Shown: positions 36,060 through 45,070, numbered from the stretch's first letter. The stretch: DNA of 64,000 bases from Achromobacter seleniivolatilans (GCF_030864005.1 NZ_CP132976.1:682001-746000), one strand, 5' to 3'. Numbers and translations are program-made. Notes: generated by a model from the sequence alone, not told the origin.

Positions 36060-36449
36060 ATGGAATTGATTTCAACGCCGCACGCCACACCGCCGGCGGG
36101 TCACTACGCCCAGGCCGTACGCGCCAATGGCTTCGTATTTGTGTCTGGACAGCTGGGCTTTTTGCCTCCAGCAGAGGCGGGCGCGCGGCCCCAGCTTGCA
36201 CTGGGAGCGTCTGCGCAGACCGAACAGGCCATGCGCAGCGTGCAAGCCATTCTGGAGGCTGCGGGCGCGTCGCTCAGCACGGTTGCCAGCGTGACCGTAT
36301 ACATCCCAAATATCGGCCTCTGGGACGAAGTCAACAAGGTGTATGAACGCTGCTTTGGAGAGCATCGTCCGGCTCGGGCCATCGTGCCTACGGGTGATCT
36401 GCACTACGGCGCGCTGGTGGAAATCAGCGTCGTCGCCATCGCTGCGTAA
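36060..36449 (+). CDS. RidA-family reactive enamine/imine deaminase
   Basis: 129 residues from the ATG at 36060 (AAAAGGAA about 8 bases upstream; the longer open frame belongs to the upstream gene). YjgF fold: GHYAQAVRANGFVFVSGQLG, EQAMRSVQAILEAAGASLST, VASVTVYIPNI and RPARAIVPTGDLHYGALVEI. The conserved arginine of RidA, used to bind carboxylates of 2-aminoacrylate, is present in RPARAIVPTGDL. It follows the DSD1-like gene by 37 bases, in keeping with clean-up of the enamine made by a PLP dehydratase. Confidence 0.92.
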   Translation: MELISTPHATPPAGHYAQAVRANGFVFVSGQLGFLPPAEAGARPQLALGASAQTEQAMRSVQAILEAAGASLSTVASVTVYIPNIGLWDEVNKVYERCFGEHRPARAIVPTGDLHYGALVEISVVAIAA

Positions 36450-36561
36450 ATCCACCTGACTGACTCTGAACGCGCCGGAGTGGCCCTGAACGAGCGGCTG
36501 CAGCACTGTGCGACGCGCCTATAATGCGGACGCCTCAATGCCTTTGGCGGAGAACGTTCGC

Positions 36562-36834
36562 ATGCAGTACGAATATCTGTTCTGGTCCATGGCCGCGATG
36601 GTGGCGGCCGCGCTGATCGGCGGCTCGCTCTGTGGCCGCTTGCGCTCGGTCAAACATGTGCTGATGGGGGTTGCCGCGCTGGCAGTGGCGGTCTTCGTGG
36701 CCGTCTTTGTGCTGTCGCGCCACGGCGGCTTTGCCGACTTATCGGCGATGCTGTCGATCGCCGCATTCATGTTCAGTCTGGTGATCGGCACCGCCGCGTC
36801 CTTGCTCACGCGGCGCATTTTGCAGCGCCGGTGA
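36562..36834 (+). CDS. Small membrane protein
   Basis: 90 residues with three predicted helices: LFWSMAAMVAAALIGGSLCG, VLMGVAALAVAVFVAVFVLS and LSIAAFMFSLVIGTAASLLT, ending in the basic RRILQRR. Start chosen at the ATG at 36562 with GGAG about 10 bases upstream; another ATG at 36538 would add 8 residues. No family recognised and no nearby partner. Convergent with the DUF2513-like gene. Confidence 0.65.
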   Translation: MQYEYLFWSMAAMVAAALIGGSLCGRLRSVKHVLMGVAALAVAVFVAVFVLSRHGGFADLSAMLSIAAFMFSLVIGTAASLLTRRILQRR

Positions 36835-36847
36835 GCCTGCGGACGCC

Positions 36848-37150
36848 TTACTCTTCGGCGTCGAACGTCTCGGCGTCTTCCTCGTCGTCTTCATCCTGTT
36901 CCAGGGCGTCATAGCCCTTCCAGGTGATACGCCAGCGCGTTGCGCCTGCGGTCGCTGCCGTTTCGCTGACCTGCTTGACCAGGCCGGCATCCGCGAGCAG
37001 ATCCAGGTGATGCGCAATCAGTTGCTGACCTTGTTCTTCGGGATGAGGGGCCAGGGCGGCGTTCTTGATATCGTGCGTGCTCAAGTTGGGGCCCGGTGCG
37101 TCGCGCAGGGCGCCCAGAATCGTGACGACCAGATCGAAATCGCGTTGCAT
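36848..37150 (-). CDS. DUF2513-like winged-helix protein
   Basis: 100 residues from the ATG at 37150 (the GTG at 37159 is 3 codons earlier). Pattern MQRDFDLVVTILGALRDAPG, then QGQQLIAHHLDLLADAGLVK and TRWRITWKGYDALE matches DUF2513, whose members look like winged-helix proteins and often sit in phage or mobile DNA. The last 17 residues are almost all acidic (EQDEDDEEDAETFDAEE). Possible DNA- or protein-binding role; function unknown. No phage genes are nearby. Confidence 0.7.
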   Translation of the reverse strand: MQRDFDLVVTILGALRDAPGPNLSTHDIKNAALAPHPEEQGQQLIAHHLDLLADAGLVKQVSETAATAGATRWRITWKGYDALEQDEDDEEDAETFDAEE

Positions 37151-37271
37151 GATGTTCACCGTGTAGAAAAATGAATAGGCCGACGATAGCAGAGTTCCGT
37201 GGCGCGAATGCGACAGGTGGTGTGGCCGGGTTACAGTGCAAGGTTCTCGATAACCGATACCACTGAACTCT

Positions 37272-37670
37272 ATGAAGAAACCCGCTGAACGCGATTGCCT
37301 CGCGCTGATTCCCGGCTACACGGGCCAGGCTGCCAAGCTCTTTCTTTCGCGTGGCGAAGACGGCGCCATCAATGGTGTGACGGTGTACGACCTGCTGGGT
37401 CACGTCAAGCAGCAGGGCGAAGCCGAAGCCGCCGCAGCCTGGGTTGGCGAATGGCTCGCCCAGGAAGCCGACAATCGCAAGGCCCGCCGCACCAAGCTCT
37501 TGGCCCAAATGTTCATCTGCAAGCTGACTGGCGCCGAGAAAGACGCCTTCCTGGCCGCCCAGAAGCCGCTTATCCGCATGCTGGCGGATGCCGGGGTCAG
37601 CAGCCGTAGCGTTGCAGCCACGTCTGGAGCCGCCCGGCAGTCCCTCGGTCCGAATGTCAAGAAGCATTAG
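37272..37670 (+). CDS. Hypothetical protein
   Basis: 132 residues, soluble and helical, MKKPAERDCLALIPGYTGQA at the start, LLGHVKQQGEAEAAAAWVGE in the middle and a serine/alanine-rich tail (SSRSVAATSGAARQSLGPNV). It is rich in lysine and alanine without a signal peptide. Not recognised. The ATG lacks a strong ribosome site. It ends 20 bases before a run of hairpins that could terminate it. Confidence 0.6.
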   Translation: MKKPAERDCLALIPGYTGQAAKLFLSRGEDGAINGVTVYDLLGHVKQQGEAEAAAAWVGEWLAQEADNRKARRTKLLAQMFICKLTGAEKDAFLAAQKPLIRMLADAGVSSRSVAATSGAARQSLGPNVKKH

Positions 37671-37690
37671 CCTAAGGCTGTTATAGTCGC

Positions 37691-37744
37691 GCCTGGGCGT
37701 GAGCTTGCACCTGCTAGGTGCGTGCCCAGGCGGGCTTTGCCCGC
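37691..37744 (+). promoter_or_regulatory. Two consecutive hairpins in the leader of the next gene
   Basis: Hairpin A (37691-37731) is two-tiered: outer stem GCCTGGGC / GCCCAGGC, inner stem GCACC / GGTGC around TGCTA. Hairpin B (37730-37744) is GCGGGC-TTT-GCCCGC. A TATAGT minus-10-like box (37682-37687) stands just before A, and the ribosome site AAGGAAGA follows B. The pair may terminate the upstream gene or structure the leader of the downstream one. Confidence 0.45.
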
Positions 37745-37763
37745 GAATCAAGGAAGATTGAAC

Positions 37764-38084
37764 ATGGAAATAGTAAGTCGGCACATTGCCGACGTGGCGG
37801 GCGGCGTCGAGCTGCTGACAACGCTGGATGGCGAGGGCATCACCGCCTACGTGGTGGTGGGCGTAAACGATCTCAATGCGATCGCTGACATCGTGCCCGT
37901 CGAAAAAGTCGAAGCAGGGGCGGATATACACGCATCTACTGTCGACAATGTTGATAATGCGCAAGAACAAATCGACCAAGTCCTGGAAAATATGAATCCC
38001 GGAGACGTGGCGGTTTTCCTTTGCTCGAGTGACGACGCTTATGGCGCGGCGCTCGATTTGTTGGGTTTACCTATCGACGAGTAA
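37764..38084 (+). CDS. Hypothetical acidic protein
   Basis: 106 residues from the ATG at 37764, which has AAGGAAG 7 bases upstream. Begins MEIVSRHIADVAGGVELLTT and continues TAYVVVGVNDLNAIADIVPV, with an acidic helix NAQEQIDQVLENMNPGDVAV and FLCSSDDAYGAALDLLGLPI at the end. Rather even, soluble alpha/beta composition. No family recognised. A single gene behind a structured leader and before the long gap to the cold-shock gene. Confidence 0.65.
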   Translation: MEIVSRHIADVAGGVELLTTLDGEGITAYVVVGVNDLNAIADIVPVEKVEAGADIHASTVDNVDNAQEQIDQVLENMNPGDVAVFLCSSDDAYGAALDLLGLPIDE

Positions 38085-38455
38085 GCCTGGCGGCAAACCA
38101 AAATGCTGATCTAAATGGCGTATGAAAGTTGTACGCATTAGTCGGCATTTATATAAGCCCTGATTGTTTTTTTATGTTGTGTATGGGTGTTTACACCTAT
38201 GCAGGGCTTAGTTTTGCCTATTAAAACGTGCGACTTTTTTGCACAGTTTCTCTTTGTTGCATTATTGGCACGTATTTTTTAGGATTATGTTGACTTGTGA
38301 GGGGAACATAACGATAGTGTCGGCACACGATCACAAGCGTTGCGATTTTCGTTCAGTGCCGTGCCTTTTCCGGCTCAGCGTTATTGTTCTACTGTCCCCT
38401 CCTTGATTGATTCGTGACCTCCGGGCATTTGCCCATTATCTCTAGGAAATACAGT
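38085..38455 (+). promoter_or_regulatory. AT-rich upstream region and leader of the first cold-shock gene
   Basis: No gene is visible in these 371 bases. A promoter TTGACT (38290-38295), 17-base spacer, GATAGT (38313-38318) predicts transcription from about 38325 and a leader of about 130 nt. Long structured leaders of this size are typical of cspA-type mRNAs, where they act as cold-sensing elements. The upstream 38130-38280 part is T-rich and without further signals that I can name. Confidence 0.5.
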
Positions 38456-38659
38456 ATGGAAACCGGCGTCGTTAAGTGGTTCAATTCGGAAAAAGGCTAT
38501 GGCTTCATCACCCCGGAAGCGGGTGGTAAGGATCTGTTCGCTCACTTCTCCGAAATCCAGGGTTCTGGCTTCAAGTCTCTGGAAGAGAACCAGCGCGTCA
38601 GCTTTGTGACGGCAAATGGCCCCAAGGGCCCGCAAGCCACGAAGATTCAAGTCCTGTAA
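38456..38659 (+). CDS. Cold-shock protein, CspA family
   Basis: 67-residue OB-fold RNA chaperone. RNP1 is KGYGFITP (15-22) and RNP2 is DLFAHFSEI (about 31-39), within [20 protein letters not shown]. It binds single-stranded RNA or DNA and melts structures at low temperature. ATG at 38456 with AGGAA upstream; the 14-codon upstream extension is leader sequence. A strong terminator follows. A second copy is at 39655, 68 residues long, so the two are paralogs about 1.2 kb apart. Confidence 0.96.
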   Translation: METGVVKWFNSEKGYGFITPEAGGKDLFAHFSEIQGSGFKSLEENQRVSFVTANGPKGPQATKIQVL

Positions 38660-38675
38660 AGGTCTGAGTTTTCGG

Positions 38676-38702
38676 AAAAAGCCCCTTCGGGGGCTTTTTT
38701 TA
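38676..38702 (+). terminator. Rho-independent terminator after the first cold-shock gene
   Basis: AAAAAGCCCC-TTCG-GGGGCTTTTTTT: a UUCG tetraloop hairpin with a long T-run, 16 bases after the stop codon. Confidence 0.95.
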
Positions 38703-38786
38703 TTTTGCACGCGGTATTCTCTTGTTGTTGGGGCTGGCAGCTGCAAGGGTGCTCTTGCAGGCCATATACGCCTCCAGGACGCCGCC

Positions 38787-39359
38787 ATGATTGTTCCACC
38801 CCTAATGTCACCTACGCCCCTGTCCACGCAGCCACAGGACGTTGTAGCGTTCTGGCTAGAGGCCGGGCCTCAGCAGTGGTTTGCCAAGAGCGACACGTTC
38901 GATGCCGAGTTTCGCGGGCGCTTCGAGCAAGCGCATTGGGCCGCAGCGGCGCGTCAGCTTGATGCCTGGCTCGAAGACGCAGATGGCGCGCTGGCGCTGA
39001 TGATCCTGCTGGACCAGTTTCCCCGTAATGCCTATCGCGATACTGCGCACATGTTCGCCACGGACCCGTTGGCGCAGTACTTTGCCGAACATGCGATCTC
39101 GTTCGGGCACGACTTGGCCGTGGATCCTCGGTTACGCCAGTTTTTTTATTTGCCTTTCGAACACTCCGAAAGTCTGGTCACTCAAAACCGTGGCGTGGCA
39201 TTGATGGAACTTTTAGACGCTGATTCTTTGCGTTGGGCGGTCCTGCACCGCGACATCATCAAGCGCTTTGGCCGCTTCCCGCACCGCAATGCCGCGCTAG
39301 GCCGGCAGACGACGCAGGCCGAACAAGAGTTCCTGGACTCCGGCGGCTTTGCCGGGTAG
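38787..39359 (+). CDS. DUF924-family protein
   Basis: 190 residues. Family signatures DVVAFWLEAGPQQWFAKSDT, ALALMILLDQFPRNAYRDTA and FFYLPFEHSESL are clear; DUF924 proteins have a TPR-like helical fold and unknown function. The ATG at 38787 has AGGA eight bases upstream. The open frame extends to 38616, but that part reads through the cold-shock terminator. Lies between the two cold-shock genes, on the same strand. Confidence 0.9.
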   Translation: MIVPPLMSPTPLSTQPQDVVAFWLEAGPQQWFAKSDTFDAEFRGRFEQAHWAAAARQLDAWLEDADGALALMILLDQFPRNAYRDTAHMFATDPLAQYFAEHAISFGHDLAVDPRLRQFFYLPFEHSESLVTQNRGVALMELLDADSLRWAVLHRDIIKRFGRFPHRNAALGRQTTQAEQEFLDSGGFAG

Positions 39360-39654
39360 CGGGCTGGGCATGACAAGTCAGGCCAAAGGGGAGCGGGCAG
39401 CTGTCGGTATCTGCATGTATCTGTTCATGCCAACGTGAAAATATCGGGTTGCGGCGGATCGTCTCTATAGATCCGTCGTTCGCATATTTGACGTTTTTCT
39501 GCGTTCACCAATACACTGGGTTCAGCGAGATTTTCAAGAGACGCGGTCTGCGTTTAACTTGTTGCCGTCAGTGGTGCTGCGGTTGCTTCCTCTCCCATCC
39601 TTGATGATCTGGCGCCCCGCGAGCAATCGCTTTTTCTAGGTTCAAGGACACTCC
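39360..39654 (+). promoter_or_regulatory. Promoter and long leader of the second cold-shock gene
   Basis: No gene in these 295 bases. TTGACG (39488-39493), 18-base spacer and TACACT (39512-39517) give a predicted start near 39524 and a leader of about 131 nt, matching the leader length of the first cold-shock gene. The body of the leader differs in sequence from the first, so any shared control would be structural. Confidence 0.5.
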
Positions 39655-39861
39655 ATGGCAACCGGCATAGTTAAGTGGTTCAACGCCGAAAAGGGTTATG
39701 GCTTCATCATGCCCGACGACGGTAGCAAAGATCTTTTCGCCCATTACTCTGAAATCCGCAGCGAAGGCTATAAGTCCTTGCAGGAAAATCAGCGCGTCAC
39801 CTTCGAGGTCGGTACCGGCCCCAAGGGTCCGAGCGCAAAAAACATCAAGGTCGCGGCCTGA
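39655..39861 (+). CDS. Cold-shock protein, CspA family
   Basis: 68 residues, [20 protein letters not shown] with RNP1 KGYGFIMP and RNP2 [23 protein letters not shown] gives a clear ribosome site. Differs from the upstream copy at many positions (e.g. [16 protein letters not shown] against [16 protein letters not shown]), so it is not a recent duplicate. Followed by a strong terminator. Confidence 0.96.
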   Translation: MATGIVKWFNAEKGYGFIMPDDGSKDLFAHYSEIRSEGYKSLQENQRVTFEVGTGPKGPSAKNIKVAA

Positions 39862-39907
39862 CCTTTTCCGGGTAGCGCTCCGGGCATGTCCCCGGTGTTC
39901 GGCCCAT

Positions 39908-39945
39908 AAAAAAGCCCCCATACGCAACGTATGGGGGCTTTTTTT
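39908..39945. terminator. Bidirectional terminator
   Basis: AAAAAAGCCCCCATACG-CAA-CGTATGGGGGCTTTTTTT: 11-base GC-rich stem with A/T runs on both sides, serving the cold-shock gene on plus and the membrane-protein gene on minus. Confidence 0.95.
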
Positions 39946-39958
39946 AGGGCGTTTTTTT

Positions 39959-40501
39959 TCAGTGCTTGGCAGGCGGCGTTGCCAGCTTGTCCACCAGGGC
40001 GATGCCCAGCGCTGACAGGATGAACAGCGCGTGGATGATCGTCTGCCACATTACGCCCGCTTCCGTAAAGCGAGCGTTGGGCGTGCCGATTGTTCCGGCT
40101 TCAATGAAGGTGCGCAGCAGATGGATGGACGAGATGCCGATAATGGCCATTGCCAACTTGACCTTCAACACGCTGGCATTGACGTGGCTTAGCCATTCCG
40201 GCTGGTCGGGATGATTATGCAAGCGCAAACGTGACACAAAGGTCTCATAGCCGCCCACGATCACCATGACGAGCAGGTTGGAAATCATGACCACATCGAT
40301 CAAGCCCAGCACCAGCAGCATGATCTCCATTTCACCAAAGCTGTTGGCATGCGTCAGCAAGTGCCACAGCTCTTTCAGGAACAACAGGACATAGACGCCT
40401 TGTGCGACGATCAGGCCCAGGTATAGCGGCAACTGCAGCCAGCGGGAACTGAAAATCAAGCTGGGCAGCAGACCTAGGCGGGGAGGGGGGTTCTGGATCA
40501 T
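39959..40501 (-). CDS. YqhA / UPF0114-family membrane protein
   Basis: 180 residues with about four membrane helices: [60 protein letters not shown] and [20 protein letters not shown]. Length, the [16 protein letters not shown](V)GGYETFVS signature and the order of helices match UPF0114 (E. coli YqhA), whose function is unknown. Start chosen at [12 protein letters not shown] (ATG at 40501); a longer frame of 220 codons upstream is not conserved. Confidence 0.9.
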   Translation of the reverse strand: MIQNPPPRLGLLPSLIFSSRWLQLPLYLGLIVAQGVYVLLFLKELWHLLTHANSFGEMEIMLLVLGLIDVVMISNLLVMVIVGGYETFVSRLRLHNHPDQPEWLSHVNASVLKVKLAMAIIGISSIHLLRTFIEAGTIGTPNARFTEAGVMWQTIIHALFILSALGIALVDKLATPPAKH

Positions 40502-40739
40502 GTTGGGTGCGAGCCGAAGGGGGTGTGCGAAAAAAAGCGCGGCGGCAATTCTATCAATGCCTCGTGACGGCAGGAATCTGTTTTTTTTGTCGGTAGCATG
40601 GTTGGATATGTCTTGCAGCACTTTTATGTAAGCGAACCTGCCATTTGCGAAACTGTGTGGCGAAACGGTTAGAGAGCTTTCGGCGTATATAGAATTGCCC
40701 GCTTCTTCGCACTGAGCCAGTCAATAGGAGTTTGTTCTC

Positions 40740-41495
40740 ATGAAGATCCGCTACACCGTCGCCGCTTTGGCAGTTGCGCTTGCCCCTTACTCGGCCTCGC
40801 ATGCCCTGGATATCGGGGGCCTGGTGGGAGCTGGCAGCAAAGTGGTTCAAGCCGCCACCCTGAGCGATGCCGATCTCAAAACGCTATCGGACAAGGCCTG
40901 CGCACAAAGCGATTCTCAAGAGAAGATCGCCGCGCCGGGCAGCAAGTACGACGCCCGTCTGCAAAAGATTGCCAAATCGCTGGGCGGCACGGTCAACGGC
41001 CAAAAGGCCAGCTACAAGGTCTACCTGACCAAGGACGTCAACGCCTGGGCCATGGCCAACGGCTGCATCCGCGTCTACAGCGGCCTGATGGACATGATGA
41101 CGGACGACGAGGTCCTGGGCGTGGTTGGCCACGAAATTGGCCACGTTGCGCTGGGTCACAGCAAGAAGGCCATGCAAACGGCCTACACGGTCGCCGCTGC
41201 CCGTGACGCGGCTGGCGCTGCTGGTGGCGCCACGATTTCGGCCCTGAGCTCGTCGCAGCTGGGCGACGTGACCGAAAAGTTCATCAATGCGCAATTCTCG
41301 CAATCGCAGGAAAGCGCTGCGGACGATTATTCGTTTGATCAACTGCAAGCCAAGAAGCTGAATACCCGTGGTCTGGTCACCGCGTTCCAGAAGCTGGCCG
41401 AGCTCGATGGCGGCAAGAGCGATATGATGAGCTCGCACCCGTCCTCGGCAAAGCGCGCTCAGCACATCGAAGATCGCATCGCCAAGGCAAAATAA
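40740..41495 (+). CDS. M48-family metalloprotease, periplasmic (LoiP/YggG-like)
   Basis: 251 residues with a signal peptide (MKIRYTVAALAVALAPYSAS, cleavage near A22). The zinc site is VVGHEIGHVALGHS (H131, E132, H135), with the third ligand in the ESAADDYSFDQL segment. C-terminal SHPSSAKRAQHIEDR is the usual M48 ending. LoiP-type enzymes cleave misfolded envelope proteins. No lipobox cysteine is visible, so it is likely soluble in the periplasm. Clear GGAG ribosome site. Its neighbours are tig-clpPX-lon, another proteostasis block, though promoter and terminator separate them. Confidence 0.93.
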   Translation: MKIRYTVAALAVALAPYSASHALDIGGLVGAGSKVVQAATLSDADLKTLSDKACAQSDSQEKIAAPGSKYDARLQKIAKSLGGTVNGQKASYKVYLTKDVNAWAMANGCIRVYSGLMDMMTDDEVLGVVGHEIGHVALGHSKKAMQTAYTVAAARDAAGAAGGATISALSSSQLGDVTEKFINAQFSQSQESAADDYSFDQLQAKKLNTRGLVTAFQKLAELDGGKSDMMSSHPSSAKRAQHIEDRIAKAK

Positions 41496-41536
41496 GACGT
41501 CCAATCGACGTTTGCTCTCCCATTCCGGGTGGAAAT

Positions 41537-41576
41537 GGGGCGCGAGTATCCGGGCTTTTCCGGGGGCTCGCGCCCC
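41537..41576 (+). terminator. Terminator-like hairpin after the M48 gene
   Basis: Perfect 10-base stem GGGGCGCGAG / CTCGCGCCCC, followed by TTTG. Lies 42 bases past the stop codon and before the trigger-factor promoter region. Confidence 0.7.
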
Positions 41577-41661
41577 TTTGCGTCAGTGTTCCGGAAGTTT
41601 CCGGTAAAATGGCGCGTTTATCCGCCCGTCATCTCTTATCTCTCGGAAAATAGGTCTTTTA

Positions 41662-42972
41662 ATGCAGCCTGTGGTTGAAACCCTCTCCGGCCTGGAGCGC
41701 CGTGTTGATCTGGCCGTCTCGGTGGCCGACGTCGAAAAGGAAGTCCAGGCGCAATTAAAGCGCGTGGCTCGCACCGCCAAGGTCCCCGGCTTCCGCCCGG
41801 GTAAAGCTCCGCTCGCTATGCTCGAGCGCAGCCATGGCCCCAGCATCCGCTACGACGTGATCAATAGCCAAGTTGGCCGTGCCTTCGAACAAGCCATCGA
41901 CGGCGCCAAGTTGCGCGTCGCTGGCGCCCCGAATCTCGAGCCCAAGACTGAAGGCGTTACCGACGACACGCTGGCGTTCTCCGCCACGTTCGAGGTCTAT
42001 CCTGAAGTCGCCGTACCGGATCTGTCGGCTCTGGCCGTGACCCGCTACGAAACCCCGGTCACCGACGCCGAAGTGCAACAAACCCTGGACGTTCTGCGTA
42101 AGCAGCGCGCCACGTTTGAAGCCCGTGCAGACCGCGCCTCGCAAGACGGCGACCGCGTCACTCTGGACTTCGCCGGCACCATCGACGGCGTGCCGTTCGA
42201 AGGTGGCAAGGCTGAAGACTTCCCGTTCGTGCTCGGCCAAGGCCGCATGTTGCCGGAATTCGAAGAAGCTGCTCGCGGCCTGAAGGCTGGCGAAACCAAG
42301 GTCTTCGAACTCAAGTTCCCCGACGACTACCAAGGCGTGGAAGTTGCTGGCAAGACCGCTGAATTCACCATTACCGTCAAGGAAGTGGCTGAAGGCGTTC
42401 TGCCCGAGCTGAACAGCGAATTCGCCAAGTCCCTCGGCCAAGCCGAAGGCGACATCGAAAAGCTGAAGGCCGACATCCGCAGCAACATCGAACGTGAAGT
42501 CAAGACGCGTTCGGCTGGCCGTACCAAGTCCAGCGTCATGGACGCCCTGGTCGAAGCCGCCAAGTTCGACGTGCCGAAGTCGCTGGTCGACAACGACGTT
42601 CAAGGCCGTGTCGCCGCTGCTCGCGAAGAGCTCAAGCAGCGTGGCATCCCCAACGCCGAATCCGTGCCGATCCCGGCTGAAGCCTTCTCGACCGAATCCG
42701 AGCGCCGCGTCCGTCTGGGCCTGTTGGTGTCGGAACTGGTCAAGGAAGCCCAGCTGCAAGCCAAGCCCGAGCAAGTTCGCGCGCGCATTGAAGAATTCGC
42801 CGAAAACTACGAACAACCCGCTCAGGTTGTCAGCTATTACCTGGCTGACCGCCAGCGTCGTGCTGAAATCGAGGCTATCGTGCTGGAAGACAATGTTGTC
42901 GCGCACGTGCTGGACAAGGCTAAGGTCACCGAAGAAAAGGTGCCTTTCGATCAGTTGATGGGGATGGCGTAA
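41662..42972 (+). CDS. tig: Trigger factor
   Basis: Ribosome-associated chaperone and prolyl isomerase, 436 residues. N-terminal ribosome-binding domain includes the [20 protein letters not shown] segment that docks at ribosomal protein L23. The FKBP-type isomerase domain is about 155-240 ([40 protein letters not shown]). The helical C-terminal domain forms the substrate cradle. It heads the block tig-clpP-clpX-lon, an order shared with most Proteobacteria. The run of GAAGxCxxG codons shows strong codon bias, as for a highly expressed gene. Confidence 0.98.
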   Translation: MQPVVETLSGLERRVDLAVSVADVEKEVQAQLKRVARTAKVPGFRPGKAPLAMLERSHGPSIRYDVINSQVGRAFEQAIDGAKLRVAGAPNLEPKTEGVTDDTLAFSATFEVYPEVAVPDLSALAVTRYETPVTDAEVQQTLDVLRKQRATFEARADRASQDGDRVTLDFAGTIDGVPFEGGKAEDFPFVLGQGRMLPEFEEAARGLKAGETKVFELKFPDDYQGVEVAGKTAEFTITVKEVAEGVLPELNSEFAKSLGQAEGDIEKLKADIRSNIEREVKTRSAGRTKSSVMDALVEAAKFDVPKSLVDNDVQGRVAAAREELKQRGIPNAESVPIPAEAFSTESERRVRLGLLVSELVKEAQLQAKPEQVRARIEEFAENYEQPAQVVSYYLADRQRRAEIEAIVLEDNVVAHVLDKAKVTEEKVPFDQLMGMA

Positions 42973-42976
42973 CACT

Positions 42977-43630
42977 ATGCAGAGATTCACCGATTTCTAT
43001 GCGGCAATGAATGGCGGGTCTTCGGTGACCCCCACCGGCCTGGGCTACATTCCCATGGTTATCGAGCAGTCGGGGCGCGGTGAGCGCGCCTACGACATCT
43101 ACTCGCGTCTGCTCCGCGAACGGCTCATTTTCCTGGTGGGCCCGGTCAACGACACAACGGCCAACCTGGTTGTGGCGCAGTTGCTGTTCCTGGAATCGGA
43201 GAATCCTGACAAGGACATTTCCCTGTACATCAACTCGCCTGGCGGGTCGGTGTACGCGGGGATGGCCATTTTTGACACCATGCAGTTCATCAAGCCGGAC
43301 GTATCCACCCTGTGCACGGGCCTCGCGGCCAGCATGGGTGCGTTCCTGCTGGCGGCTGGCAAGAAGGGCAAGCGTTTCACGCTGCCCAACTCGCGCATCA
43401 TGATCCATCAGCCCTCGGGCGGCGCCCAAGGTCAAGCGTCCGATATCCAGATTCAGGCTCGCGAGATCCTGGACCTGCGCGAACGCCTGAACCGCATTTT
43501 GGCCGATAACACCGGCCAGACGATGGAGCGCATCGGGTTGGACACGGAACGTGACAACTTCATGTCAGCCGAAGATGCGGTATCGTATGGACTGGTGGAC
43601 AAGGTAATGACCTCCCGCTCGGAAGGCTGA
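42977..43630 (+). CDS. clpP: ATP-dependent Clp protease proteolytic subunit
   Basis: Serine protease forming the 14-mer chamber that degrades proteins fed by ClpX or ClpA. 217 residues. Catalytic S119 in [15 protein letters not shown] and H144 in [15 protein letters not shown], with a late aspartate in the [15 protein letters not shown] region. The first about 15 residues are a short propeptide. It starts 4 bases after tig, so it is co-transcribed with it. A 12-base hairpin separates it from clpX. Confidence 0.98.
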   Translation: MQRFTDFYAAMNGGSSVTPTGLGYIPMVIEQSGRGERAYDIYSRLLRERLIFLVGPVNDTTANLVVAQLLFLESENPDKDISLYINSPGGSVYAGMAIFDTMQFIKPDVSTLCTGLAASMGAFLLAAGKKGKRFTLPNSRIMIHQPSGGAQGQASDIQIQAREILDLRERLNRILADNTGQTMERIGLDTERDNFMSAEDAVSYGLVDKVMTSRSEG

Positions 43631-43676
43631 CTTCCCGGTTGATCCAAGCCCGCTGCCGCCAAGTTTGCGTAAGCGC

Positions 43677-43708
43677 ATGCGCCGGACCCTCTATTCGGTC
43701 TGGCGCAT
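43677..43708 (+). promoter_or_regulatory. Hairpin between clpP and clpX
   Basis: 12-base stem ATGCGCCGGACC / GGTCTGGCGCAT (one G-T pair), loop CTCTATTC, followed by CTTTACC. Sits in the 102-base gap between clpP and clpX and could attenuate transcription or stabilise the upstream message; it has no run of T. Confidence 0.5.
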
Positions 43709-43732
43709 CTTTACCTGAGATACGAAACAAAT

Positions 43733-45031
43733 ATGCCTGAAAAAAAGGGATCGGCAGACGCAAAAGTGCTGCATTGCTCGTTTTGCAATAAAAGCCAGCA
43801 TGAAGTCCGCAAGCTGATCGCGGGTCCGTCGGTATTCATCTGCGATGAATGCATAGACCTGTGCAACGACATCATCCGCGAGGAAGCGCAAGCTACCGCG
43901 CGTGCGGCGATTCGTTCCGAACTGCCTACTCCGGCCGAAATCAAGACGTTCCTTGACCAGTACGTTATTGGGCAAAACTCGCCCAAGCGTATGCTGGCCG
44001 TGGCCGTCTACAACCATTACAAGCGCATTCGTCACGGCGAGATCAAGGGTGACGAAGTCGAGCTCTCCAAGAGCAACATCATGCTGATCGGCCCCACGGG
44101 GTCGGGCAAGACGCTGTTGGCTCAGACGCTGGCGCGCATGCTGAATGTGCCTTTCGTCATGGCCGATGCAACCACGCTGACCGAAGCCGGTTACGTGGGC
44201 GAAGACGTCGAAAACATCATTCAAAAGTTGCTGCAAAACTGCAACTACGAAGTCGAGAAGGCGCAACGCGCCATTATCTACATCGATGAAATCGACAAGA
44301 TTTCCCGCAAGTCCGATAACCCGTCCATTACCCGTGATGTATCGGGCGAGGGCGTGCAACAGGCTTTGCTGAAGTTGATCGAAGGCACGGTCGCCTCGGT
44401 GCCCCCGCAAGGCGGGCGCAAGCATCCGAACCAGGACTTCGTCCAGGTGGATACGACCAACATTCTGTTCATCGTGGGCGGCGCCTTCGACGGACTGGAA
44501 AAGGTCATCCGGGATCGCACCGAGAAATCGGGCATTGGTTTCTCGGCATCGGTTCGGGCCAAGTCCGAGCGCGGTGTGGGCGAGCTCTTCTCTGAAGTCG
44601 AACCCGAAGATCTGATCAAGTTTGGTCTGATTCCCGAACTCGTTGGCCGTCTGCCCGTGGTCGCCACGCTGGATGAGCTGGACGAGGCGGCTTTGGTGCA
44701 AATCCTGACCGAGCCCAAGAACGCCTTGCTCAAGCAATTCCAGAAGCTGTTTGCCATGGAAGGCGCTGAGCTTGATCTGCGGCCCGCCGCATTGAAGGCG
44801 ATCGCCCGCAAGGCGCTCAAGCGCAAGACCGGTGCACGTGGCCTGCGTTCCATCATCGAGCAAACACTGCTGGACACCATGTATGAGCTGCCCTCCCAGG
44901 GCAACGTCAAGCGTGTGGTGGTGGACGAGAACGCCATCGAAGGCGAGGGTAAGCCTTTGTTGATCTACGCAGACGAGACCAGCGCGGCTGAAAAGCCGGA
45001 GCGCGGAGAAGTCCGCGACGCCGCGGCCTGA
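43733..45031 (+). CDS. clpX: ATP-dependent Clp protease ATP-binding subunit ClpX
   Basis: Hexameric AAA+ unfoldase for ClpP, 432 residues. N-terminal zinc domain C15-x2-C18 ... C37-x2-C40 ([21 protein letters not shown]). Walker [13 protein letters not shown] and Walker [11 protein letters not shown] follow, with [16 protein letters not shown] as the pore-adjacent part and [10 protein letters not shown] near the sensor region. C-terminal helical part to residue 425. A strong terminator follows, and lon has its own promoter. Confidence 0.98.
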   Translation: MPEKKGSADAKVLHCSFCNKSQHEVRKLIAGPSVFICDECIDLCNDIIREEAQATARAAIRSELPTPAEIKTFLDQYVIGQNSPKRMLAVAVYNHYKRIRHGEIKGDEVELSKSNIMLIGPTGSGKTLLAQTLARMLNVPFVMADATTLTEAGYVGEDVENIIQKLLQNCNYEVEKAQRAIIYIDEIDKISRKSDNPSITRDVSGEGVQQALLKLIEGTVASVPPQGGRKHPNQDFVQVDTTNILFIVGGAFDGLEKVIRDRTEKSGIGFSASVRAKSERGVGELFSEVEPEDLIKFGLIPELVGRLPVVATLDELDEAALVQILTEPKNALLKQFQKLFAMEGAELDLRPAALKAIARKALKRKTGARGLRSIIEQTLLDTMYELPSQGNVKRVVVDENAIEGEGKPLLIYADETSAAEKPERGEVRDAAA

Positions 45032-45036
45032 TATTT

Positions 45037-45070
45037 CAAAAAAGCCCGTTCCTGTAACGGGTTTTTTTCC
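45037..45070 (+). terminator. Rho-independent terminator after clpX
   Basis: AAAAAAGCCCGTT-CCTGT-AACGGGTTTTTTTCC: strong stem with a T-run just past the clpX stop codon. Confidence 0.93.
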
